Shown here one piece after another: positions 49,966 to 61,423 of a DNA stretch of 64,000 nucleotides. The DNA is from Vitellaria paradoxa (taxonomy: Eukaryota; Streptophyta; Magnoliopsida; Ericales; Sapotaceae). A program made the position numbers and the translations under genes. Each line of letters opens with the position of its first letter. The first letter of the stretch is position 1. The stretch spans positions 34,186,419 through 34,250,418 of the forward strand of contig CM034239.1 of NCBI GenBank assembly GCA_019916065.1. The letters are read 5' to 3'. The notes beneath the pieces were generated by a model. It made no database searches. It was given only the letters and a program-made list of their open reading frames with translations, and was not told the origin of the DNA.

Positions 49966-50290
49966 CTTAATATTTTTTAATTAATAATTTTTATTTTTAC
50001 AAATTATTTTTATATTTTTTATGTAAATTTGTTTTATAAATTTAAATTTAAATTATTTACAAGCTAAATAATATTGCTGTGTCTTCATGTACAGCTAATT
50101 GTTTGTATATATATATATATATATATATTATATAATGAGAAGCCCACCTCAGCAATGACGGAAAGGTTATCACAGCAGTGTTTGAACGAGTCATTCATCC
50201 GAAGGGTGGGAACTCTGTTGGACACCTAGGCAGTTACCTCAGCATCCCTTACTCCTTACTTCAGCGATTACGCTTGCCAACGTTCCCCAT

Positions 50291-50423
50291 TATATGTATA
50301 TATATATTCCATATCCATGGGCTCAAGTCCTCATTGCGCAAAGTACTCCCTCTCTCAGAGATCTTGCACTGAACACTCTACTCTCTTTTTTGTATTAAAG
50401 AGTATCAAATTTTTTGCTCGGCA
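50291..50423 (+). promoter_or_regulatory. CAD gene core promoter and leader
   Basis: A TATA-rich stretch (TATATGTATATATATAT, 50291-50307) lies about 115 bp before the ATG at 50424. A pyrimidine-rich leader ('actccctctctcag', 'ctactctctttttt') follows. An (AT)n run at 50107-50128 lies further upstream. Confidence 0.5.
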
Positions 50424-50641
50424 ATGGCGACATCAGCGGAGAAAGTACACCCAGTGAAGGCCTTTGGATGGGCCGCCCGAGACAGCTCTGGCATTCTCTC
50501 TCCCTTCGTTTTCTCAAGAAGGTAACAAGCTCATTTCTCCTTCACTTTCCCTTCTTTGATTGTAATCTGTATTTCTTTGGGCATCGATTGTCTTGAAATC
50601 AGGCAATTTTTGAGGAGAAAACAAATAAAGAATTTAAGGAC

Positions 50642-50680
<39 letters not shown>

Positions 50681-52003
50681 TGTATATGGATGTTGAAATA
50701 CAGGGAAACGGGGGATGAAGATGTGAGGTTCAAAATCTTGTTTTGTGGCATCTGTCACACTGACCTTCACAGGAGCAAAAACGAGTGGGGTGACTCCAAG
50801 TATCCCCTCATTCCTGGGTAAGAATTGATTTCACTTCTCTTTTATATGATATATATATAAATATATGTATGTATGTATACATACATAAGTCTGATATTAT
50901 GATTATTCATTCAGGCATGAGATTGTGGGAGTGGTGACTGAGGTTGGGAGCAAGGTTCAAAAGTTCAGAGTTGGGGATCGAGTTGGAGTGGGGTGCCTAG
51001 TTGGAGCATGTCATTCCTGCGACAACTGTGCCAATGATCTTGAAAATTACTGTCCCAAGAGACAACTTACCTACAATACCACCTACCCTGATGGAACAAC
51101 CACATGCGGAGGTTACTCAGATCATATGGTGGCTAATGAGCGTTACGTGGTGCGCGTTCCTGACAACCTGCCTCTCGATGCTGCTGCTCCTCTTCTCTGT
51201 GCTGGCATCACAACGTACAGTCCCCTGAGATACTTTGAACTTGACAAATCCGGTTTACATGTGGGTGTGGTCGGTTTGGGTGGTCTGGGCCATGTGGGTG
51301 TGAAGTTTGCAAAGGCTTTTGGGGCCAAGGTGACTGTTATCAGTACATCGCCTAGCAAGAAGAAAGAAGCCATTGAAAGGCTTGGTGCGGACGCATTTTT
51401 GGTCAGTCGAGACCCAGAACAGATGCAGGTGAATTAATGGTTTTCTTTTTACGTATGTTGCTCTGAACTTGCAATTCAACATGCGTGCATGTATATATAA
51501 TTTCTTCCATATAATTATATGCTCATGTTGTCATGTTGAATGTGCATATATAGGCTTGCATGGGCTCAATGGATGGCATCCTTGATACGGTATCTGCGGT
51601 ACACCAAATCGTACCGTTGATTGGTCTTCTGAAGTCTCACGGGAAGCTCATCATGCTTGGAGCACCTGACAAGCCACTTGAGCTGCCTGTATTTCCTCTG
51701 CTCGTGGGTAAGCATTTCGGCAAATATTAATTTGTTATATGCACTCAAAGTTGGTAGCGGAAATTTTAGTGCATTAGTAACCTGGAACGTGTAATTACAG
51801 GGAGGAAGATTGTGGCTGGAAGTGGCATTGGGGGTTTGAAAGAGACGCAAGAAATGCTTAATTTTGCTGGCAAACACAACATCACTGCGGATTTTGAGGT
51901 CATTCCAATTGATTATGTGAACACTGCAATGGAACGTCTTGCAAAAGCCGATGTTAGATACCGATTTGTCATTGACGTTGCCAACACTTTGAAGGAATCC
52001 TAG
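50424..52003 (+). CDS. CAD: Cinnamyl-alcohol-dehydrogenase-type NADP-dependent alcohol dehydrogenase (ELI3/'mannitol dehydrogenase' class)
   Basis: Spliced CDS: exons 50424-50521, 50704-50817, 50915-51428, 51554-51707 and 51801-52003. All are GT-AG and in phase, giving 360 aa, the normal size. This is a zinc-dependent MDR enzyme acting in the cytosol on aromatic or terpenoid aldehydes and alcohols; relatives are annotated as CAD, sinapyl alcohol dehydrogenase-like, ELI3 or mannitol dehydrogenase. Visible motifs: catalytic zinc ligands Cys47 ([10 protein letters not shown]), His72-Glu73 (GHEIVGVV) and Cys166 (LLCAGIT); structural zinc cysteines 103, 106, 109 and 117; the dinucleotide motif GLGGLG at 191-196, then [14 protein letters not shown], the usual NADP-preferring context. 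The C-terminus [12 protein letters not shown] is typical. No residue is missing. Sequence alone does not fix the substrate, so true lignin CAD activity is not claimed. Diverged copies of one segment flank the gene. Confidence 0.92.
50642..50681. repeat. (ATA)n microsatellite in CAD intron 1
   Basis: About thirteen ATA/TAA units in the 182-bp first intron, ending some 20 bp before the acceptor at 50703. Length variation here could affect recognition of exon 2, but this is only inference. Confidence 0.85.
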
Positions 52004-52099
52004 TTGGCTATTCGGCTCCTTAATCTTGGATTCCTTCACGATGTTCAAAGGCTTAGAGGTGTTAATTAATAGCAATGTTATAATATGCAACAAGAATTG

Positions 52100-52400
52100 T
52101 GTTTTACTAGAATTTATAGCCACTATGATGCGGCAACCATATTTTTCTAAGGAACTTTGTTAATGTGTTATGTTTTTATTGCCACAAGAACTGTTTTTAT
52201 TAGAATATATAGCTACTATGATGTGGCAATGGTATTATTGTAACAAGAAACTTGTTAGTATGTTATGTTTCTAAAAGTGCTCAATTTATGTAATAAGAAA
52301 CTTATTAGCGTGTTTTGTTTCTAAAAGTGCTTGGTTCGTGTAATCAGAAACTTATTAGGGTGTTCTATTGTTAAAAGTGTTTAGTTTGTAATCAGCCATC
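52100..52400. repeat. Tandem repeats in the CAD 3' region
   Basis: Two units of about 97 bp begin with 'tagaatttatagccactatgatgcggcaa' and 'tagaatatatagctactatgatgtggcaa' (about 52108 and 52202). They are followed by three units of about 50 bp carrying 'taagaaacttattag.gtgtt.tgtttctaaaagtgct' (about 52243-52395). They begin roughly 100 bp after the stop codon, so they may lie in the 3' UTR or just beyond. Confidence 0.65.
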
Positions 52401-53565
52401 CATTCCAGTAATAAATTCCGACATAATAATATTACTCCAAATAATACATATATAGGTAGTTTTTGAATCTAGGAACCCTTAACAGCACAATGTTATGTAA
52501 TGGCAGGATCTGATTTAATTACCTTTTCATTTAACATAGTTTGAAATGGATGGAATTAATTCTATGTAGATCAAAGTCACCCTTGTAGCCTAGACAATGC
52601 TCACACAGCATGAGATTAATTTATTTTAAGAAGTGGGACTATGAAATATTATTTCTATTATACAAATGAATAAACATATGCATGCACAGGATACAGCAGC
52701 TGCATGTGATTGACATTTCATTGTTAGTACGTTAGGGTAAATACCACATGGATTCTGAGCAGCAGGCATTGCATGAGACAGAAAAAGATTACAAATTTTT
52801 TTTTTAATTGTCATTCTATGTGATTGAGAAATGGTTATGGAATCGAATTAGTGATTTTGATTATCGTTTCTAAATAAAATTTAATCATTAATTAGATCGA
52901 CATGTGACTAAATGTAGACGGTTGGACAAAAAAAAAAATAAGGGTTGATGATTGGAGAAAGAATTATAAATATAGCAATTGATGATTGGAGAAAGGATTT
53001 AATTTTCACCTTGCAATTTTCTTTCTTTGGGACGCATTGATGATTGGATCATTTGCCAACCTAACTGTTCTCACGAAATTGAAGCTCCCATGTCTACAGA
53101 CATGATGCTTAAATACTAGAAATGAATGTTTAGATTGTTGCACTTCTTTAGCCAATGTCATTGTTCTCTATGCAAGTAGATATATAAGAAAACCCAAGAA
53201 GACAAGAATAGAAACACTGCTTGAGACAGACTAATCAAATGGCGTTGATATATAGCATAACTCCCCACTTTTCCATCTTCTTGCACGTATTCTAGAATGG
53301 TACATGGGGCAGAAATTATTTTATATTATACGACGATCATTGTAAAATGATTTTTAACATGATTAATTCAAACACATGAAAATTGATGTTATCTTTACTT
53401 AAATGCTAAAATTATAAATGCTATCATATGACGAGACGATTATTTAAAATAATTTCTCACATATAGGTAGTGAATTTTTAACATTCTGCAATTACTTTAG
53501 TTGGCCGTGAAATGAGTACAATCGTGTCTCTGTTGGTCCGTGACCATGCATGATTATCCTTTTAA
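52401..53565. other. Intergenic DNA downstream of CAD, nothing recognised
   Basis: No coding motif, repeat pair or structural RNA was recognised. The longest frame, on the minus strand at 52626-52814, has no family features. Confidence 0.4.
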
Positions 53566-55185
53566 TATAACACTTATCCGCCAAATGTAGTTGTCTAACC
53601 ATCATTTTATTAATTGAACGCCTTGGGCTGATATAGGGCTTGATCAACCCTTCAACTTGTTTTAGGACTTCATCATTGTGATATAGTAATTCATGTTCCC
53701 GCTAGTATGGAGCATTGGACCTATTCGACGGAATACATTTTTTTTTTTTTTGTTATTAACTATTCATCAATCCTCACAATAACAAAATATTGGTTTAATG
53801 GCAATTATAATTGTCACTAAAAACAACTTCTAGTAGCATTTTTTAAACTAATTGACATTTTAAAGAAATGCAAAGGATGCTTATACTATGATAGGTGTTA
53901 GTTGCAGTTTTGGTGGCACTTAAAAGTAATATTCCAAAAAGATGGCTTGACTTATTTTTTGATACTTTAAATACTAAAACATGCATTATTTTTGACATTT
54001 TCAAATGTCATTAAATAAATTTTATATTTTAAGAACCACTACTATATAATTTGTTTGTGGCCTTTGAAATGCAAGTATAGAGACTTTATTATTTTAAAAT
54101 AGTGTTGTTATATGATATCATCCTTGAATGGCACTTTAAGTGCCATAATTAAATATTTTTGTGATATTAATAAATACAATTAGATTCTAATTATTATAAG
54201 AGAAATGCCCAATTATTATTTAAGCATTTTCTATTTATCCTTTTTAATTTAATTCTATTTTTATTTGTGTTTTTTATTTAATACCTAATGTATTTGAAAT
54301 AGATATTTTTTTTTTGGTAAGTATATTTGAAATAGATAAATTTTACAACTATATTGAATTTATAAGTAAGTGGTCCATTTTAGGAACTCATGAGTTCATT
54401 TACATCAATTAAAATTATATGCCACAACTATGGTGATTTTATATACAAAAGAAATAATGAAGTTGTAATGTTTTAGTGATGTGAGACACAAAAAGGTAAC
54501 ATTTGAGAATGAAAAAAGAGAAAAGAATAAGAGGGAATAAAAAGAAAAAAAAAAAAAGAAAAGAGAGAGAGAGAAACAAGTAGAAAAAAGTGCTACAATT
54601 GCAAAATAAATAGTAACATTTTCTAATAAAGTGTTATTAAATAATTAGATTTTATTTGAGATTTAATAACATTTTTAAAAGTGCTATAACTATTCAATGA
54701 ATAGCAGCATTTTTTACTAAAGAGCCATTAAATCATTATAATATATTTGTTATTGAATAACATTTCTTAAAAATACCACAGAAAAATGCCACAGCTAATA
54801 GATAAAGGATGACATTCTCTTATAAAGTGTCATGAAATCACTGCAATTTATTTGGGATTCAAAGACATTGCTTAAAAAATGCCACAATATTGAATAAATA
54901 GTGGTGTTTTTTAATAAAATGTTATTAAACCATTACAATTTATTTGTTATTTAATGTCATTGTTTAAAAAATGCCACATCTAATAGCTGAAGGGTAACGT
55001 TCTTATATAAAATATTATTATATCACTCCAATTTACTTATGCTTCAATAACATTTTTGTAAAAAATGTCGTAAATATAGGGCACCATGTTATTTATTCAC
55101 AAAATGTTATTAAATTAGTATCATTAGATCTGATTTTTATTGTAGCGCCTCTTCCTAAGGATGAACTTACTAGGTTAATAAGATA
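53566..55185. repeat. Downstream copy of the segment duplicated around CAD, split by a transposon
   Basis: Blocks at 53566-53774 ('acttatccgccaaatg', 'gaacgccttgggctgatat', 'aggacttcatcattgtgatat', 'ggagcattggacctattcg') and 55148-55185 ('cctcttcctaaggatgaactta') together reproduce 48080-48520 in order. The 1,373 bp between them is the CACTA-like element listed next. The two copies lie about 5.5 kb apart on either side of the CAD gene. Confidence 0.7.
53775..55147. mobile_element. Old non-autonomous CACTA-like element with CCT target duplication
   Basis: Defined by comparison with the uninterrupted paralogous copy near 48478-48500, which has a single CCT where this copy has CCT on both sides (53772-53774 and 55148-55150). 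The ends are decayed (CACAATAACAAAAT on the left; read from the right, CGCTACAATAAAAATC) but resemble CACTACAATAAAA. The interior is a non-coding array of units such as 'aaaaatgccacagctaatag', 'aaagtgtcattaaatcactacaattta' and their inverses. Confidence 0.65.
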
Positions 55186-57829
55186 TCGCATGTCATTTCC
55201 CTAGGTTTCCACTTGTCACAATCTAGTAGTTTGAGGGGTTTTGTTGCTAACAACTGTTTCGAGCTAAAGACAAATCAAGCATGTGACAAGTTGCTCATAA
55301 ACGAGTTCATTAAATAAACAAGTATGAGCATATTTTTCAAACTCGATAAATAAAAAAGTAGAGCTCAAAATTAGGATAAGCATAGTATGATAAGACTCGC
55401 AAAGAAGCTCGCTTAGTATTTGTGAACAAGCTTATTTAAATGTATGTAAAGAAAATTATTTATAACTCCTAAACTTTCTTATTTAAATGTTTAGGAGCAT
55501 GATTGTTTTTTTTTTCCTCATCAATAGTCCCGTTTAATCATTTCTGAAAAAAAAAAAAAAAAAACCTCATTTATAACTTGTACACAATCTTATTTAAACA
55601 TTCAAGAACAAGCTTGCGAATACTATTTACTACTCATGAAAAATTTTTAAAAGTCATATATTAAACATTTTAATTAAAATCTTGTTTGTTATGTTAAGAA
55701 TAGTTGTTTTTTGTTTTGTTTGTTTGCTAAGTTTCTTCATTAATAGGCATGCTAGCAGGCTCGTCAATAATTACGTGAGAAGGTTAAACAAAAATCATGT
55801 TAACACACTTGAAAAACGTTTAGAAGTAGGCTCAATTAAAGCTTGAATAGGATCATTTCTAGGAATCGAGCCAAATTCAAAGTTTGCCTATGGACAAACA
55901 AGCCAAGCTCGAACATAAGATTTTAAATTTGATAAAGTCTCAAGTCAAGCTTAAGCTCACTAGAAACCTTAACAACCAAACTTGAACATAAGATTTTGAA
56001 CTTGATAAAAGGTCAACTCGAGTTTGAGCTCACCAAAAATCTTAATGAACAATGACGAACATCTCAATGCCTAGCTCGACCTGGCTCGCTTTCAATCCTA
56101 TTGTTCTCCAAAAACAAACCCATATGAATTGGGTTGATTAAAATAATCTAGCAATGAATGCTTAATAAAGTTAATCTTAAAGCAATTTAAAAGAGTAAGG
56201 AAAAGAAAAATCAAACTCCAAAATTTTTGCAGTAGTTCAGTTCAACATGAACCTATATCCACTTCCCCAAGGCCTTTATTGGTAGTTTCACTAATTTCTT
56301 CAAATTTCTTACACCTTACTAGCTTTGCGGGTGATAGGAACCTTTACAACCGACTATTTTTGCTTAAGAATACTTTAAACTTCTCACCAACCAAATACAA
56401 TGCAAGAATATACCCCACGCTTTACAAGTATTTCTTATAAAAATTGAATCTCATAATAAAGTGATTCTCTCAATACAAATAAACTATCTAAAGAGTAGAT
56501 AAACATAATGAAAAACAAAAGAATAACAGATAAGGCTTTTAAAAGCTTTGAATAATGGAGAGCTTTGAATTTTTTATTCACCAAGTTATATCTTCCATCT
56601 TCTCCAACGTCCCTTTTTATATTACGGCTTCAAGCTAGCACTTGGTGGATCTTTAATATGTTTGTTGAATGATTAATGTAGCCATTAGATATTGATACGA
56701 TATTTCCATGATTATTTTCTTAAAAATATTTTGTAGATCCATTTCCAAATATAAATTGATTTCCGATGTTAGCGTTGATACCATTATGCTCAAGAGTATC
56801 CTATCTCCAATTGATAAAGGAAAAACCCAAATTAGGATATCTCATTTTTATTCTTACACATTCCTTAGGTATAATCAATTAATCTTCTAATTATCAGTGT
56901 CTTATTATTGAGATTATGCTTTCTAGAATAAGATTACAATTGTGAATATATATTTATTACAAACCTCCTTAGGCAAAAGGGGGATTAGGCGGGACCCCTA
57001 TCAGTATATTAACTTAGAAATGTCGTACATGAGAGAAAGGGACATAAATTTGACCTCCATTATAGTTGAACGAAAAGCAATGAATGTGTGGTTACTCATT
57101 ACAATACAAGAATAAGAAGGAGATTATTGGAACCACGGTGTAAGGGAAAATGATAAACAAAAGCAACGCTTTGACAACAAGCTGAAGAGCAGATAAGTTT
57201 ATGGAGCTTCGTGATACTGTTGGGAGGGAAAGAGTGAGGGGTTAAATCAGTTGATTGTGGAATTTCATAGTCGTGGAGTTCATAGTGGAGCATAAATTTT
57301 CAGATAATGAAGAGAAGAGAGAAAATGGAGGAGAAAACTTCGGGAAAATCTGGCGCGCCCAAATTCTGTAGCATATTTTGGTATATTCGTGACCAAATTA
57401 ATAACAATTATCGATGGCTAATAATTTATAATTTAATAATTTATTAGCAGCAAAATATACTGTGGCTAACAACTAAAAGGTCGTGGATAAAAAATATCAA
57501 TCTGGTGCCAAAATAAAAAAAAAATAGCGCCAACAAATTAGAGACAAATTTGTCCCTAAATATATTTCTTATCCCCACAAAATTAAATTTTGCCCCTAAA
57601 AATGGTGGATAAAAATGTTTTTTGTTGTAATGATAGGTAATTTTCGTCCATCTCTTCTTTTTCTACTTTGCTCCAAGTCTCTATCTTTTTCTTGACTTGT
57701 CTCCTTTTCGCAGTTTTTTTACCATATTTCCTATCAATTCCTACAAAGAAAAAAATCTTACATAAGAAAATGAAATTCAAATAAATCATACAAAATAGAA
57801 TGAAAATAGTTACTAATAACAAGAGAAAT
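55186..57829. other. Intergenic DNA, no gene seen
   Basis: About 55240-56110 is a diverged, repetitive stretch rich in 'aagctcgaac', 'caagcttgag' and 'gagctcac' words, unclassified. A fragment at about 57390-57632 ends TTTTTTGTTGTAATG, like the right terminus of a CACTA element, but its left end was not located. The rest is AT-rich, with short unrecognised frames such as 56708-56890. Confidence 0.4.
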
Positions 57830-59092
57830 CACTACAACAAATCACATTTTCGGCGACCATTTTTTCCGACTAAATATAAATTTGATCGTTAAAGGTAATT
57901 TTTTCCGACCAAATATAAATTTAGTCGCCAATAGTCACTTTTCTCCGACCAAAAAAATGTTAGTCGCCAAAGGATAACTTTTCCCGACTAATTGGTCGCT
58001 AAAGGGCAACTTTTTCCGACCAAATATAAATTTGGTCGCTAAAGGAGAACTTTTCCCGACCAATTGGTCGGAAAAAGTGTAAAAATATTATTACAAAGAG
58101 AGTTAAAATAATTAAATAAAAATAATAAAAATTTAAGGGAACTTTTCTCGACCAATTGTTCGGGAAAAGTGTAAAAAATTATTACAAAGAGAGTTAAAAT
58201 AATTAAATAAAAATAATAAAAATTTAAGAGAACTTTTCCCGACCAATTGGTCGGGAAAAGTGTAAAACAATTATTACAAAGAGAGTTAAAAAAATTAAAT
58301 AAAAATAATAAAAATTTAAGGGAACTTTTCCTGACCAATTGGTCGGGAAAAGTGGTCGGGAAAAGTGAAAAAAATTATTACAAAGAAAGTTAAAATAATT
58401 AAATAAAAATAATAAAAATTTTAACACTTTTGGCGACCAATTGGTTGCTAAAGAGGAACTTTTCCCGACCAATTGGTCGGCAAAAGTGTTAAAATTTTTT
58501 AATATATATATAAATATGTAAAATCTATATACAAATGAAAGCTTGGCCTAGTGGCCAAACACGCCAGCTTCCAAAGAGATGGCATAAGTTCGAGTCTCAC
58601 CAACAACAACAACAAAAATCTCAAAAATATAGAGACGACACGTGGCACAATCATAGATCGACATGTGGCACAACACCAAGGTGCCATGTGGCATGATTAC
58701 ATGTCAACAAATAATGCCACGTGGCACCACATTTAAATTTTTATTTTTTTAAATTAATTTAAATTTTCAATTGTAAACTTTTTGCCGACCAATTGGTCGG
58801 GGAAAGTGTACAATTGCCGACCAATTGGTCGGGAAAAGTGAAGAATTGCCGACCAATTGGTCGGCAAAAGATTTTGTATTTTTTTCCATTAAAAATTTTT
58901 TGCCGACCAATTAGTCGGGAAAGGTTTTACATTTGCCGACCAAATGATTTTTTGGTCGGGAAAAGTTTCCCCGACGAGCCTTCGCCGACCAAATACCGAC
59001 CAAATAAATTTGGTCGGGAAATGTTTCTCCGACTAAATTATACCCTTTAGCGACCAAATTTTTGGTCGGTAATTGTGTAATTTTTTGTAGTG
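57830..59092. mobile_element. Non-autonomous CACTA element with AAT target duplication
   Basis: A 1,263-bp element starting CACTACAACAAATCACAT and ending GTGTAATTTTTTGTAGTG, inverted with few mismatches and flanked by AAT on both sides (57827-57829 and 59093-59095). The interior is dominated by the palindrome CCGACCAATTGGTCGG and by GGTCGGGAAAAGT units. Four units of about 90 bp lie in tandem at 58055-58425, with 'aaattattacaaagagagttaaaataatt' between palindromes. A tRNA-like SINE head is nested at 58538-58615. No coding sequence; the long frames are repeat artefacts. Confidence 0.92.
58538..58735 (+). mobile_element. tRNA-like SINE head nested in the CACTA element
   Basis: A perfect pol III box A, TGGCCTAGTGG (58544-58554), is followed 33 bp later by a perfect box B, GTTCGAGTC (58588-58596). 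The spacing is that of a tRNA gene. It does not fold into a complete tRNA, lacks a matched acceptor stem and runs into (CAA)n. The tail to about 58735 has repeated 'cacgtggcac' and 'catgtggca' words. It interrupts the GGTCGG array, consistent with insertion after the element formed, or with capture by it. Confidence 0.45.
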
Positions 59093-59214
59093 AATCAACG
59101 TTTACGATTACCCTTTTCAAATGTAATCAATGGTGTAAGAATGTAAAAAGGGTCCACGCTAAACTTGGAATTTGTTACGATAAGTTGTTAACATAATTGA
59201 AGTATGTTGGCATG

Positions 59215-59530
59215 ACAACACGAGCAATCTCTTTAATGAGGTTGCTGATTTAGTAGAAAAATCTCAAAAGAAGTGTGATATGGTGATGACACAGCTTTGA
59301 GAGCCAAAACGAAAGTTGATGGAAGCTTCAATTGTCGTTCAAAATAATGTCGTTTCACTTGGAAATGGGATTATACCTTCCAAATGGAGCATAAACATAT
59401 TGGACCCGAAAGGTATAGAATGAAAAGGGAAATCGCCAATGAAAAGGAAGATCAGTGTTGTGGAAAGAGTTGTTAAGAAGAAAAGACAAACAAAAAGGAA
59501 GCCATTGTCAAACCAAAAATCTAAGGTATA
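59215..59530 (+). pseudogene. Relic of a FAR1-related (FRS, MULE-derived) gene C-terminus
   Basis: One frame reads LFNEVADLVEKSQKKCDMV, then after a stop EPKRKLMEASIVVQNN, then INILDPKGIE, another stop, KGKSPMKRKISVVERVVKKK and RQTKRKPLSNQK. The order 'helical segment, ILDPK, K-G-P-KRK basic tail' is that of FAR1/FHY3-related proteins, which derive from Mutator-like transposases. At least two stops make it non-functional. No SWIM zinc finger or MULE domain is seen nearby. Confidence 0.45.
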
Positions 59531-61423
59531 AGTTCTTAAAGTTTTGTTGCTTACTAGTTAATATAGATATGTAGATTTGTTTGATGAATATCATAATAGT
59601 TATATTATTTGCTAATTTCAAGAGGTTGAGAAGATTGCAGTTAGCCATCATATGGGGACATAGTAGAATGTTGTAAATTTAAATGTAAGAAACTTTAGAC
59701 TATATATACATACTTTTTGTTGTATACCAAGTTTTATGATCTTTCAAAAGCTTGAGCTACTGCTGGTTTCTGTTGAAACTTTTTTGAACTTGAGCTGAAC
59801 TGTTGAAAATGTAAGAATTTTTTTTTTTTTTTTATATAGGAATCATTTAGGTTAATCCCTTTTGATTCCTAAGATCCCTTTTCATATGGATGGGTGTTTT
59901 CTCTTAACTTTTTTTTTTCATTAGGTATATAGACAGTTGATGCTTAAAATTATTAAAAAAAAAAAAAAAAACACAAATTCATACTTTATTTTTAATTTTA
60001 GGAGGTTGAGGAGATTGCGGTTGGCCACTATATTAGAACACAAGAGAGTGTTGCAAATTTAAATCTAAGAAACTTTATTTTTAATTGCACAATTTCCTAT
60101 TTTATGTAATTGTTATTGAAAATCATTTTTTATCATTGGATAGAGTCACCCAAGTTACACAAGACACTTAATGTGGCCAAACATGATGCCCCATAATATG
60201 CCACCAAATATGGCATAAGCCGGAAGCATCTTCCAATTTTCTCCACCTTTATGTCTTCCCCGAGAAAGTTTGAACCAATTTATGCCTTCTTTTCCAAGTT
60301 CACAAAACTTTTTAAATGCTCAAGTTTGGATAGGGCAATCAAATATTTTGACAAATCAAGGTCAATATTAGAGAGGACCACAACCAAGTCAAGTTTGGAG
60401 AAGAGAAAAATCAAGTTTTACGAAAATAATGAACAAGACGGAAAATGGTGAATAGTAGTTGAGAGATATTGATTAGATGAGACATGATTAGATGAAAAGT
60501 GCTTTTGGTAATCTATTTTTCTTTTTTTTTTCTTTTTTTTTTGTTGGCACTTTATGTATCTAATAAGTTATTGGCACTTTTTGTTTTATCGGTAATTTCT
60601 AAAAATTTCTGTTTTATTTGCACTTTATTCTCGTTTATTAGATTACTTACTGAAATAATTTTTGTATATTATTGTGATTGAGGATATACTTTGTATAAGA
60701 GAGTCTTGTGAAATATTAGCATAAAGGTTATCAACTGGATTAGCATGCTAAATGGACCTTTGTTTGATTAAAAATTTTGACAAAGTTTCTCTTATTTGTA
60801 GTCCTAGCCTGAGATCTCGTGTCTTATTTAGTGTAACAAGAACAACAACAGGAATCACATCATGTTACGCATAACCCCAATGCCGGGCATTTCTTATTCT
60901 AAATTACCATTCACAAGCCACATTCATAACCAAAACATTAACATAATAATAGCTATCTAAAATTGATTTTATTGAAGGTTTAATGCAATTATATCATTTG
61001 AGCACAAGTTACAAGTACAAGTTACAAAGGTGACTAGAGGTCAACTAAAACAAAAAAATAAAATAAAATAAAACTAGAACTAGTTTTTGCTATTGATGAA
61101 TTCTGCTTTTGTTGCAATGATGGTGTTGTTGAAACTAAAGTTGTCGATATTTTTTCAAATTTGTTCAACTTGATCAACATAATCCACCAAAACACTAACG
61201 AGTCTCATTACATTTGTAAAATACAAAGCTAGCTGTTTCTGGAATAAGGGGGAGGCCAACAGAATGAACATGCCATTCTTTTTTCTTTTAGTAGCTCGAC
61301 ATTCCAATTGAATTTGTTGGATCATATCATTAGTTTCCCACTCATACCTAATTATATATGTTCATGCAAATTACGAAAGTATAACCAATAAAATCATTTG
61401 TTTCTTATTCCTCCGCGCTTTCC
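59531..61423. other. Intergenic DNA, mostly unassigned
   Basis: Two short segments near 59620-59690 and 60001-60075 resemble each other ('aggttgagaagattgcagttagcca' against 'aggttgaggagattgcggttggcca', then 'gtaaatttaaatgtaagaaacttta'), a diverged repeat about 380 bp apart. A minus-strand stretch at about 61150-61330 is open for about 60 codons and looks coding-like, but matches no family I know. Nothing else is recognised. Confidence 0.4.

Noticed and set aside
51566..52123. Long minus-strand open frame (185 aa) over the CAD 3' exons
   Set aside because: It is the antisense of CAD exons 4 and 5 plus the intron between; it has no family features and the plus strand is clearly coding.
58039..58472. 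Minus-strand frames with repeated 'NWSGKV' blocks
   Set aside because: They are translations of the CACTA tandem palindrome units, with no start context or known domain.
61150..61330. Minus-strand coding-like segment as a fourth exon of the unrecognised gene
   Set aside because: It contains a stop shortly after the open stretch and no donor/acceptor pair links it in phase to the 61.4-kb exon.
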